Shown one piece after another: positions 8,024 to 13,290 of a stretch of DNA of 13,290 nt. The notes beneath the pieces were generated by a model, which saw only the letters and a program-made list of their open reading frames with translations, had not been told where the DNA came from and did no database searches. Both the position numbers and the translations under genes were made by a program. Numbering within the stretch: position 1 is the stretch's first letter; each line of letters opens with the position of its first letter. Origin of the DNA: Phascolarctobacterium sp. (GTDB lineage: Bacteria; Bacillota; Negativicutes; Acidaminococcales; Acidaminococcaceae); assembly GCA_019417125.1 (NCBI GenBank), contig DXVZ01000056.1, forward strand, positions 1 to 13,290, given 5' to 3'.

Positions 8024-8060
8024 AACAACCGGCATCATCATAATGCCGGTTGTTTTTTTC
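8024..8060. terminator. Strong GC-centred hairpin terminator between regulator and Spy-like gene
   Basis: Perfect 13-bp arms AAACAACCGGCAT (8024-8036) and ATGCCGGTTGTTT (8044-8056) flank a 7-nt loop and run into TTTT on the plus strand. On the minus strand the stem ends GGTTGTTT and continues AGGTTTG, so it can also stop the Spy-like transcript, which ends 57 bp away. The Spy-like gene is its obvious user, but the better U-tract faces the other way, where no gene is seen. Confidence 0.8.
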
Positions 8061-8117
8061 AGAGAGGAAAGATTATGGATAGTTTGGTTTAAGTTTGGTT
8101 GGTGTTAGCTTTTGGGA

Positions 8118-8690
8118 TTATTTGTTGCCGTCGTTGTAGAACGGGCATTCATCGCCCCAGTCGCAGGCGCCGTCGTGGTGGTAACGGTCGTAGTGGCGGT
8201 CGCGGTCATAGTAGCGCCCTTCGCCGTGGTGGCGGCCGTAGCCGGGGCCATAGCCGCAGTGCAGGCCGCGGAAGTTACCGCGTGGCCCGCGGAACATATC
8301 TTTAAGCGCGTTTTGTTTCTGTTCTTCGCTCATGCTTGCCCATTTTGCCCTGGCGTCGGCTTCGCGTTTTTCAATCGCTTCACGCTGTTCGGCTGGCAGC
8401 TTGCTTAAAAATTCTTCGTGCCATTTCTGGCGCTGTTCAAATTTTTGCTGCGGTGTCATTTCCATCCACGCCAGCCTTGCGGCGTCACGCTCTGCGCGCT
8501 GTTCAGGGGTAAGCTGTGCGTAGCGCAGCGGGCGGCGTAAGCTGGTATCGTCTTCGCTTAAAATTCTTTCTACTTTATCGCGCATGGTGGGCTGCGCGGT
8601 TTCGGTTTGTCCTGCTGCAAAAACAGGCACGCTGATGGCGGTGATTAAACCTGCAACTACTAACGATTTGAATAATTTGCTTTTCAACAT
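8118..8690 (-). CDS. Spy/CpxP/ZraP-like periplasmic protein with His-rich tail
   Basis: This 190-residue protein starts with a signal peptide (basic MLKSKLFK, hydrophobic core, likely cleavage near VFA-A at residue 25), so it is probably periplasmic. The middle is helical and charged, with four Spy-type LTxxQ-like repeats: LTPEQ at 60, MTPQQ at 78, LPAEQ at 98 and MSEEQ at 120. Spy and CpxP are envelope chaperone or stress proteins, and ZraP and CnrX are metal-binding relatives. Residues 144-190 form a Gly/Tyr/Arg/His-rich tail with six His (144, 154, 155, 166, 171, 172) and three Cys (145, 176, 182), which suggests metal binding. The ATG follows AAGGAG at a 9-nt gap. The gene is divergent from an OmpR-family two-component system, and its promoter carries repeats in the position of response-regulator boxes. 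The exact subfamily is uncertain. Confidence 0.75.
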   Translation of the reverse strand: MLKSKLFKSLVVAGLITAISVPVFAAGQTETAQPTMRDKVERILSEDDTSLRRPLRYAQLTPEQRAERDAARLAWMEMTPQQKFEQRQKWHEEFLSKLPAEQREAIEKREADARAKWASMSEEQKQNALKDMFRGPRGNFRGLHCGYGPGYGRHHGEGRYYDRDRHYDRYHHDGACDWGDECPFYNDGNK

Positions 8691-8744
8691 ATCAGGTCAC
8701 TCCTTTTATTTATGCTTGTTTTTGTTGTTCTTTAGCTTGTCTTT

Positions 8745-8781
8745 ATTGTACAGGGATGTTATGGCAAAAGTATGGCAAAAA
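8745..8781 (-). promoter_or_regulatory. Spy-like gene promoter with tandem 11-bp response-regulator boxes
   Basis: Two direct repeats, TATGGCAAAAG (8760-8770) and TATGGCAAAAA (8771-8781), match at 10 of 11 bases and abut exactly. On the minus strand they end 9 bp before a -10 TACAAT (8745-8750), and no good -35 exists 17 bp upstream of it. A 22-bp pair of 11-bp repeats replacing the -35 is the arrangement known for PhoB/OmpR-family activators, so the divergent regulator is the likely ligand. Confidence 0.7.
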
Positions 8782-8895
8782 AATTTAATTTTGTGTTTTT
8801 TATGCCACAATTTGTTGCTAATATTATAGCAGCAATTAAAGCGAAAAGTAAAAAAAACTACCGCCTTGAGGGCGCCATAAGGGTTAAATTTCTGC

Positions 8896-8912
8896 GCAAA
8901 AGTATGTATAAT
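8896..8912 (+). promoter_or_regulatory. Promoter of the two-component operon with partial box
   Basis: A consensus -10 TATAAT lies at 8907-8912, 32 bp before the GTG start. Only a weak -35 (TTAAAT, 8884-8889) is found at 17 bp. The 11-mer GCAAAAGTATG (8896-8906) directly before the -10 is identical to the junction of the tandem boxes at 8764-8774, suggesting that the response regulator binds here and autoregulates. Confidence 0.55.
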
Positions 8913-8944
8913 ATAGGTAAGTTTTGTGCAGAGAGGTGATGGCA

Positions 8945-9646
8945 GTGGCAAAAATGCTGATTGCTGACGATAATAAACAGATTACTTCAATTCTATCTAA
9001 TTACGCGCGCAAGGAGGGCTTTGAGCCGGTGGTGGCGCTGGACGGCGAGGAAGCGCTGCGCCTGTTTGACGCTAACGAAGCGGATATTGCCATGGTGCTT
9101 TTGGACGTGATGATGCCCAAGGTGGACGGCTTTGAAGTGTGCCGCCGCCTGCGCAGCAAATCGCTGGTGCCGGTAATTATGGTTACTGCCCGCGGCGAGG
9201 ATTTTGAAAAGATTATGGGGCTCGATATTGGTGCGGACGATTACATTATTAAACCTTTCAGCGCTGGCGAGGTGATGGCGCGCGTGCGTGCGATTTTGCG
9301 CCGTATGCAGCCGCGTGAGGAAAAAATGGCGCACAATATTTACAAATACAGTAATTTAACGATTGATTTGGATAAATACGCCGTAAGCGTGGGCGGCAGC
9401 GAGGTGCCGCTGACGAAAAAAGAAGTTGAGCTTTTGTGGACGCTTGCTAAAAACAGCAGCAAGGTGTTCTCGCGCGATAATTTGCTGGACAGCCTGTGGG
9501 GCTACGATTACTATGGCGACAGCCGCACGGTGGATTCGCACATTAAGCGCATGCGCGCCAAGCTGGATAAATTTGAACACCCCGGCTGGGAGATTAAAAC
9601 CATCTGGGGCGTAGGCTACCGTTTTGAGGAGAAAGCCAATGCATAA
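8945..9646 (+). CDS. OmpR/PhoB-family DNA-binding response regulator
   Basis: This 233-residue cytosolic protein is the output half of a two-component system. Its receiver domain (1-~115) has the acidic pair Asp8-Asp9, phospho-acceptor Asp54 in VLLDVMMPKVDG, switch Thr81 and Lys103 in IIKPF. The C-terminal winged-helix domain of the OmpR type begins around NLTIDLDKYAVSVGG and includes LTKKEVELLWTLAKN, the recognition helix SRTVDSHIKRMRAKL and the wing IWGVGYRFEE. I prefer the GTG at 8945 because GAGAGGTG lies 6 nt before it; that SD would abut an ATG at 8939 and could not serve it. An ATG at 8954 is a further alternative. The sensor kinase gene overlaps its last 8 bases. Its likely targets are the divergent Spy-like gene and its own operon. 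Confidence 0.93.
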   Translation: MAKMLIADDNKQITSILSNYARKEGFEPVVALDGEEALRLFDANEADIAMVLLDVMMPKVDGFEVCRRLRSKSLVPVIMVTARGEDFEKIMGLDIGADDYIIKPFSAGEVMARVRAILRRMQPREEKMAHNIYKYSNLTIDLDKYAVSVGGSEVPLTKKEVELLWTLAKNSSKVFSRDNLLDSLWGYDYYGDSRTVDSHIKRMRAKLDKFEHPGWEIKTIWGVGYRFEEKANA

Positions 9647-11189
9647 TAAAATAGCATTAAAACTTACTTTATATTTTGCGGCCGTGCTTTTGGTGTTCGC
9701 GCTGGTGGTTGGCGGCAGCTTTGCGCACTTTTTCCGCGAGCATACGCTGGACATGAAGCGCACAGAACTTATGCAGCGCGCCGTGCGCATTGCCGAGGTG
9801 CTGAGCGAAAACGCCCGCTGGCTTGAGCAGCGCGGCGGCATTGCCAATACCCGTTTTATCGGCTACATTAACAACATTACCATGGAGGACGTGTGGGTTG
9901 TTAACAGCGAGCGCGAATTGAATTTGCCGCAGCGGATGCCGCACCACATGGGCATGGGCATGGGTATGCACCGGCGTATGATGCACCAGGCACAGCAGCC
10001 TGAACTGCCGCCGCAGGAAAACCTGCCACCGCGCCGCGAGATTACTTTTGCCCAGCTGCCGGAAGTTACCCGTAACTGCGTGGAACAGGCTTTTACCGGC
10101 ACGGTATCGGTATCGGAAGATTTTAACCCCGTGCGCGAGGAGATTATGCTGTGCGCCGCCGCGCCGGTGTACGACGAAAACGGTATTATCCGCGCTGTCG
10201 TGCTTTTGCACTACCCCGTGCAGGGCTTGCAGTCCGCAACGTGGGAGGGCGTAAAAATTTTGCTGCTTTCCTGCGCGATTGCGCTGCTTTTAGTATCGTT
10301 TTTAAGCGTGCTGTTCAGCTGGAAGTTTACCAAGCCGCTGAACCGTATGAAAGAAGTAGCGCAAAAAATGGCGGAACACGATTACACCGAACGCTGCAAT
10401 ATTAAACAGAACGACGAAATAGGCGCATTGGCAGCGACGCTGGACGAACTGGCGAACCGCCTTTTGGATGCGGACGAGGCCGGACGCAAGCTGGAAAAAC
10501 TGCGCCGCAGCTTTATCGCCAACATCTCGCACGAACTGCGCACGCCGGTAACGGTTATCCGCGGCAGCCTGGAAGCCTTAAACGATAAAGTTGTTACCGA
10601 TAAGGAAGAAGTAGAGCAATACTACCGCCAGATGCTGAACGAAAGCCTGTTTTTGCAGCGGCTGATTAACGATTTGCTGGATTTATCGCGCTTGCAGAAT
10701 ATGGACTTTCCGATTGAAAAAGAAATTATTAATTTGTGCAGCGTAGTGCATGACGCAGCGCGCGCCAGCAAGCAGCTGGGACAGAAAAAGAACGTGCAGG
10801 TTGAAGTAAGCATGGATAAAAACGTCTATGCCATCAACGGCGACTATGGCCGCCTGCGCCAGATGCTGATGATATTTTTGGACAACAGCATTAAGTTTTC
10901 GCCCGAAGGCGGCAGCGTAAAACTGCGCCTGCTCGGCGACAGGCTGACGGTAACTGACAACGGCATCGGCGTTAAGCCAGAAGATTTGCCCTATGTGTTT
11001 GAACGTTTTTACAAAACGCGCGGCGAAAGCAACAAAAACGGCAGCGGGCTGGGGCTGGCTATTGCCCGGGAAATTGCCCTGCGCCACGACATAAAAGTGA
11101 GCATGGAAAGCGTGCCCGGCGAAGAAACCACGGTAATAATGGTTTTGCCGCCGGAAAGAAAGGATGCGGAAGATGAATTACGGATGTAA
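9639..11189 (+). CDS. Membrane sensor histidine kinase with Met/His-rich sensor domain
   Basis: This 516-residue inner-membrane kinase is the partner of the preceding response regulator. A first membrane helix (about 7-27) and a second (about 204-227) enclose a ~175-residue extracytoplasmic sensor. The sensor contains a striking Met/His-rich run, RMPHHMGMGMGMHRRMMH, at 99-116, followed by a Pro/Gln-rich segment, a plausible soft-metal site. Then come a HAMP linker (KPLNRMKEVAQKMAEHDYT), HisKA with SHELRTP (His298) and a HATPase_c domain with Asn416 (N box), DNGIG at 440-444, FERFYK at 454-459 and GSGLGLA at 468-474. All catalytic boxes are intact. The ATG at 9639 follows GAGGAG at 7 nt and overlaps the regulator gene by 8 bases, implying translational coupling. 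The dehydrogenase gene overlaps its 3' end. Confidence 0.93.
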   Translation: MHNKIALKLTLYFAAVLLVFALVVGGSFAHFFREHTLDMKRTELMQRAVRIAEVLSENARWLEQRGGIANTRFIGYINNITMEDVWVVNSERELNLPQRMPHHMGMGMGMHRRMMHQAQQPELPPQENLPPRREITFAQLPEVTRNCVEQAFTGTVSVSEDFNPVREEIMLCAAAPVYDENGIIRAVVLLHYPVQGLQSATWEGVKILLLSCAIALLLVSFLSVLFSWKFTKPLNRMKEVAQKMAEHDYTERCNIKQNDEIGALAATLDELANRLLDADEAGRKLEKLRRSFIANISHELRTPVTVIRGSLEALNDKVVTDKEEVEQYYRQMLNESLFLQRLINDLLDLSRLQNMDFPIEKEIINLCSVVHDAARASKQLGQKKNVQVEVSMDKNVYAINGDYGRLRQMLMIFLDNSIKFSPEGGSVKLRLLGDRLTVTDNGIGVKPEDLPYVFERFYKTRGESNKNGSGLGLAIAREIALRHDIKVSMESVPGEETTVIMVLPPERKDAEDELRM

Positions 11190-11922
11190 GGGAAGGCGCG
11201 CCGTTATTAGCGGCGGCACCAGCGGCATAGGTTTGGCGGCGGCGCGCACGCTTTTGGCGGACGGCGCGGAAGTGTGGCTGCTGGCGCGGCATGAACGCCC
11301 GCAGCTGATGGCTGAACTGGAACGTGAATATAACGGCAGCGTGCATTTTGTGCAGTGCGACGTGGCAAGTGCGGCAAGCTGCAAAGCTGCGGCAGCACAG
11401 ATAAAAGACAGCGGAAACATTGACTTTTTGGTAAGCAGCGCCGGCATATACAGCGAGCAAAGTATGGAAATGCTGACGGAAGCGGAATTTGATGAAATTT
11501 TTAACGTAAACGTAAAAGGCACGGTGTTTTTAACGCAGGCGCTGCTGCCATACATGGCAGCAGGGGGCGCGGTGGTAAACGTCGCCTCGGATGCAGGTGT
11601 TAGCGGCAACTACGGCTGTGCAGCATACTGCGCTAGCAAAGGGGCGGTGGTGGCGTTTACCCGCGCCCTGGCGCTGGATACAGCGCCGCGCCTGCGGGTT
11701 AACTGCGTGTGCCCGGCGGATATTGCAACGCCGCTGCTCTCGCGCCAACTGGAGGCAGCGGGCGGCAGCTACACGCTGGCTGATGTTGCGGCGGCGTACC
11801 CTATGGGGCGCGTGGGGCGCGCAGAAGAAGTGGCGCACGTTATCTGCTCGCTTTTAAGCCCTGCCAACAGCTTTATGACCGGCAGCATCGTCACCGTCGA
11901 CGGCGGCTTAACGGCGAAGTGA
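11173..11922 (+). CDS. Short-chain dehydrogenase/reductase, classical SDR
   Basis: This 249-residue NAD(P)-dependent oxidoreductase of the classical SDR type has a Rossmann glycine motif GGTSGIG (14-20), an acidic-hydrophobic pair Asp63-Val64, SSAG (88-91) where most members have NNAG, Asn113, and the catalytic triad Ser139, Tyr152 and Lys156 (YCASK). The C-terminal GSIVTVDGG is also typical. The substrate cannot be inferred; FabG-like ketoacyl reduction or a sugar or alcohol dehydrogenase activity are both possible. The AAAGG before an ATG at 11164 abuts it, so I choose the ATG at 11173, 9 nt after that SD. The gene then overlaps the kinase by 17 bases. Being third in a two-component operon is unusual. 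It is GC-rich, like the genes before it, and no terminator follows it. Confidence 0.88.
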   Translation: MNYGCKGRRAVISGGTSGIGLAAARTLLADGAEVWLLARHERPQLMAELEREYNGSVHFVQCDVASAASCKAAAAQIKDSGNIDFLVSSAGIYSEQSMEMLTEAEFDEIFNVNVKGTVFLTQALLPYMAAGGAVVNVASDAGVSGNYGCAAYCASKGAVVAFTRALALDTAPRLRVNCVCPADIATPLLSRQLEAAGGSYTLADVAAAYPMGRVGRAEEVAHVICSLLSPANSFMTGSIVTVDGGLTAK

Positions 11923-11951
11923 AATTTGAAGAATAGTGCGGAGGTTTGATT

Positions 11952-12740
11952 ATGTATTGGATGATTGCTGCAAATGGTAAAATGTATAATCATGCGGAGG
12001 CTTTTCAAAAATGGGGATTTATTGACTGGCGCCAAAATGCAAAATATACTATTGGTGATGTTGTATATATTTATTGCACAAAACCTTTAAAACGGGTTAT
12101 GTTTAAAACAGTTGTAGAAAAAGAATCAATGAAATTTAATGAAATAGCTGATGATATAGAATATTGGCATATAAAAGAGGAACATGATAAAGCAATTGAT
12201 GGAATTTATGCACGATTACGTCTAATAGCTCAAGTTAATTCAGATAATCTAACTTTAAGTAAATTAAAAGAACAAGGATTGAAAGCTGCACCACAAGGAC
12301 CAATAAAATTAAAATATGATTTAGTAAAGTACATAGATACATACATGAACGATTATATAAATGAACAAAATTTTCCGGAATCAGATATACCAGATAATTG
12401 TTATGAAGGAAATGTTTGCCAAATTTTAGTTAATAGATTTGAAAGAAGTTCTATAGCACGCCAAAAATGTATTGAATATCATGGAGTTAAATGTTTGGTT
12501 TGCGATTTTGATTTTGAAAAAGTGTATGGAAAAATTGGAAAAGGATTTATTCATGTGCATCATATAATACCATTAAATGAAATTGGGAAAGAATATGTTG
12601 TCGATTATAAAAATGATTTAATTCCTGTTTGCCCAAATTGTCATGCTATGTTACATAGAAAAATTGATGGAAAAAGTTATTCTTGGAAGGAGTTGAGAAA
12701 ATTTTTAAAATATAAAACTGATATATTAGATGATTTTTGA
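11952..12740 (+). CDS. EVE-HNH endonuclease, probable modification-dependent restriction enzyme
   Basis: This 262-residue protein pairs an N-terminal EVE (PUA/YTH-like) domain, which in this architecture reads a modified base, with a C-terminal HNH nuclease, as in the VcaM4I type of modification-dependent enzyme. EVE features are YWMIAANGKMYNH at the start, FIDWRQNAKYTIGDVVYIYCT (about 23-43), a conserved Trp72 region, and GLKAAPQGPIKLK at 109-121. The HNH domain shows Cys181/Cys184, HVHHIIPL at 201-208 (His203, His204), Asn221 and CPNCH at 227-231, giving two zinc-binding Cys pairs and a complete catalytic HH...N...H core. The ATG follows GGAGG at 7 nt. A TTG at 11946 is in frame but too close to that SD. 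The gene is very AT-rich beside its GC-rich neighbour, which suggests horizontal acquisition. It starts 29 bp after the dehydrogenase stop, without a clear promoter or terminator between. Confidence 0.82.
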   Translation: MYWMIAANGKMYNHAEAFQKWGFIDWRQNAKYTIGDVVYIYCTKPLKRVMFKTVVEKESMKFNEIADDIEYWHIKEEHDKAIDGIYARLRLIAQVNSDNLTLSKLKEQGLKAAPQGPIKLKYDLVKYIDTYMNDYINEQNFPESDIPDNCYEGNVCQILVNRFERSSIARQKCIEYHGVKCLVCDFDFEKVYGKIGKGFIHVHHIIPLNEIGKEYVVDYKNDLIPVCPNCHAMLHRKIDGKSYSWKELRKFLKYKTDILDDF

Positions 12741-12855
12741 TAATTTAAATTTTTATGCTATATTTTGTCGAGATTTAAAATAAATTATAAAATATTATGT
12801 TTTAAATACTAAAAGTTATAATATAAATACGCTTTAAAAATTAAAGGAGTTGGTG

Positions 12856-13146
12856 ATGATGAAAGTGACGTTAAAAAATATGGATACGGGAGTTATTAAA
12901 ACATCACCGACCGGATATTCCTGGACTACTTTGTTTTTTGGCTTTTTCCCTGCAATTTTCCGCGGCGATTTTAAAGGTGCAATGATTGGCTTGCTTGGGG
13001 GATTGGTGGGGGCGTGGCTGTTTTTCGCTATTTTTGCTGCATTTTATAATAAACTTTATATTAAAGATTTGTTGAGTAAACGCTATACTTATGCTAATGA
13101 AGAAACGCGGCAATATTTAATTGAAAAGGGCATAATACAAGAATAA
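12856..13146 (+). CDS. Small membrane protein, DUF2628/HrgC-like
   Basis: This 96-residue protein has a polar N-terminus (VTLKNMDTGVIKTSPTGYSW), a first hydrophobic stretch TLFFGFFPAIF (about 27-37), a short RGDFKGA loop, and a second, longer membrane segment (about 44-65) ending before a charged tail. The SWTTLFFGFFPAIFRGD motif recalls small DUF2628/HrgC-type proteins of unknown function. AAAGGAG lies 6 nt before the ATG at 12856, and a second ATG at 12859 is equally possible. The 115 bp before it are very AT-rich and hold a TATAAT at 12817-12822 without a clear -35. The next gene starts 23 bp after its stop, so they are likely co-transcribed. Confidence 0.65.
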   Translation: MMKVTLKNMDTGVIKTSPTGYSWTTLFFGFFPAIFRGDFKGAMIGLLGGLVGAWLFFAIFAAFYNKLYIKDLLSKRYTYANEETRQYLIEKGIIQE

Positions 13147-13169
13147 TAAAATAATTTTGGAGTTTTGTT

Positions 13170-13290
13170 ATGGAACAAGTATGGGGTTTGGTGGCGCTGA
13201 TTGGCGCTGCGCAAATTTTAAATTCTGCCAAGCAGTTAAAAAATTGCCGCCGGAATATGTTTAGCTGCGGCGGAAAGTATACTTTATTTT
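13170..13290 (+). CDS. Unidentified small gene, 5' end only
   Basis: An ATG at 13170 follows TGGAG at a 7-nt gap, and the frame stays open for 40 codons to the right edge. The visible protein begins MEQVWGLVALIGAAQILNS, a short hydrophobic helix that could be a membrane anchor or signal, followed by a basic segment with KQLKNCRRNMFSCGG. I do not recognise it. Its 23-bp distance from the preceding small membrane protein suggests one transcript. Confidence 0.5.
   Translation, partial: MEQVWGLVALIGAAQILNSAKQLKNCRRNMFSCGGKYTLF

Noticed and set aside
8063..8092. Five-codon ORF (MDSLV) with a good SD after the terminator at 8024-8060
   Set aside because: The start signal is convincing, but the peptide is tiny, no plus-strand promoter is evident, and no coding gene follows that it could regulate.
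8099..8408. Overlapping plus-strand frames rich in Arg/Gly/His or Val/Ala
   Set aside because: They are antisense to the low-complexity tail of the Spy-like gene. The minus frame has a signal peptide, an SD and family repeats, whereas these frames have none.
8924..8944. Upstream starts for the response regulator at 8924 and 8939
   Set aside because: The only SD (8931-8938) lies after the first and directly abuts the second. The GTG at 8945 has correct 6-nt spacing and gives the standard receiver N-terminus.
9669..10211. Long minus-strand open frame opposite the kinase gene
   Set aside because: It is antisense to a clear histidine kinase in GC-rich DNA. Its His/Ala-rich product has no recognisable domain and the frame arises from codon bias.
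12794..12822. Promoter before the small membrane protein, based on TATAAT at 12817
   Set aside because: No hexamer resembling TTGACA occurs at 16-18 bp, and TATAAT is likely by chance in such AT-rich sequence.
1..13290. tRNA, rRNA, CRISPR array, insertion sequence or transposase
   Set aside because: No cloverleaf-like segment, rRNA-like sequence, spaced direct-repeat array or transposase frame was seen. The repeats found are short palindromes and one 11-bp tandem pair.

Overview
The window looks like a chromosomal segment of an anaerobic bacterium with an outer membrane but Firmicutes-style expression signals, most likely a Negativicutes relative (the Phascolarctobacterium/Acidaminococcus type of organism). 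This rests on strong AGGAGG-type ribosome binding sites, sigma70-like promoters, a secreted Spy/CpxP-like periplasmic protein, a DcuC-family anaerobic dicarboxylate carrier, and mixed base composition. The assignment is inference; no rRNA, tRNA or other species marker lies in the window.

Layout. (1) 2-3835, plus strand: the 3' part of a type III restriction-modification locus, with a methyltransferase (Mod) that enters from the left edge, then a complete helicase-nuclease (Res). (2) 3836-3997: a short region of palindromes, including the terminator of the next operon. (3) 7864 down to 3998, minus strand: a catabolic module of an unusual three-part transcriptional regulator, a DcuC-family carboxylate transporter and an M20 PepT/YqjE-like metallopeptidase. 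The regulator has its own promoter and terminator, and the transporter-peptidase pair has its own promoter. (4) 8118-11922: an envelope-stress module. A minus-strand Spy/CpxP-like protein is divergent from a plus-strand OmpR-family response regulator, sensor kinase and short-chain dehydrogenase, and these three overlap translationally. The shared intergenic region carries tandem 11-bp repeats placed like a Pho box. (5) 11952-12740: an AT-rich EVE-HNH gene, a probable modification-dependent (type IV) restriction endonuclease. (6) 12856-13290: a small membrane protein and the first 40 codons of another small gene cut by the right edge.

How the genes work together. Mod and Res form one restriction system, and EVE-HNH is probably an independent defence gene aimed at modified DNA. 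The regulator probably senses a small molecule and controls import (DcuC-like) and hydrolysis (M20) of a carboxylated substrate. The kinase has a Met/His-rich stretch in its extracytoplasmic sensor, and the Spy-like protein has a His/Cys-rich tail. This pairing, plus the repeats at the Spy-like promoter, suggests a metal-responsive envelope protection circuit.

Base composition changes abruptly twice: inside mod near position 210, and at the boundary between the dehydrogenase and EVE-HNH near 11925. Both suggest exchange or acquisition of DNA at defence genes.
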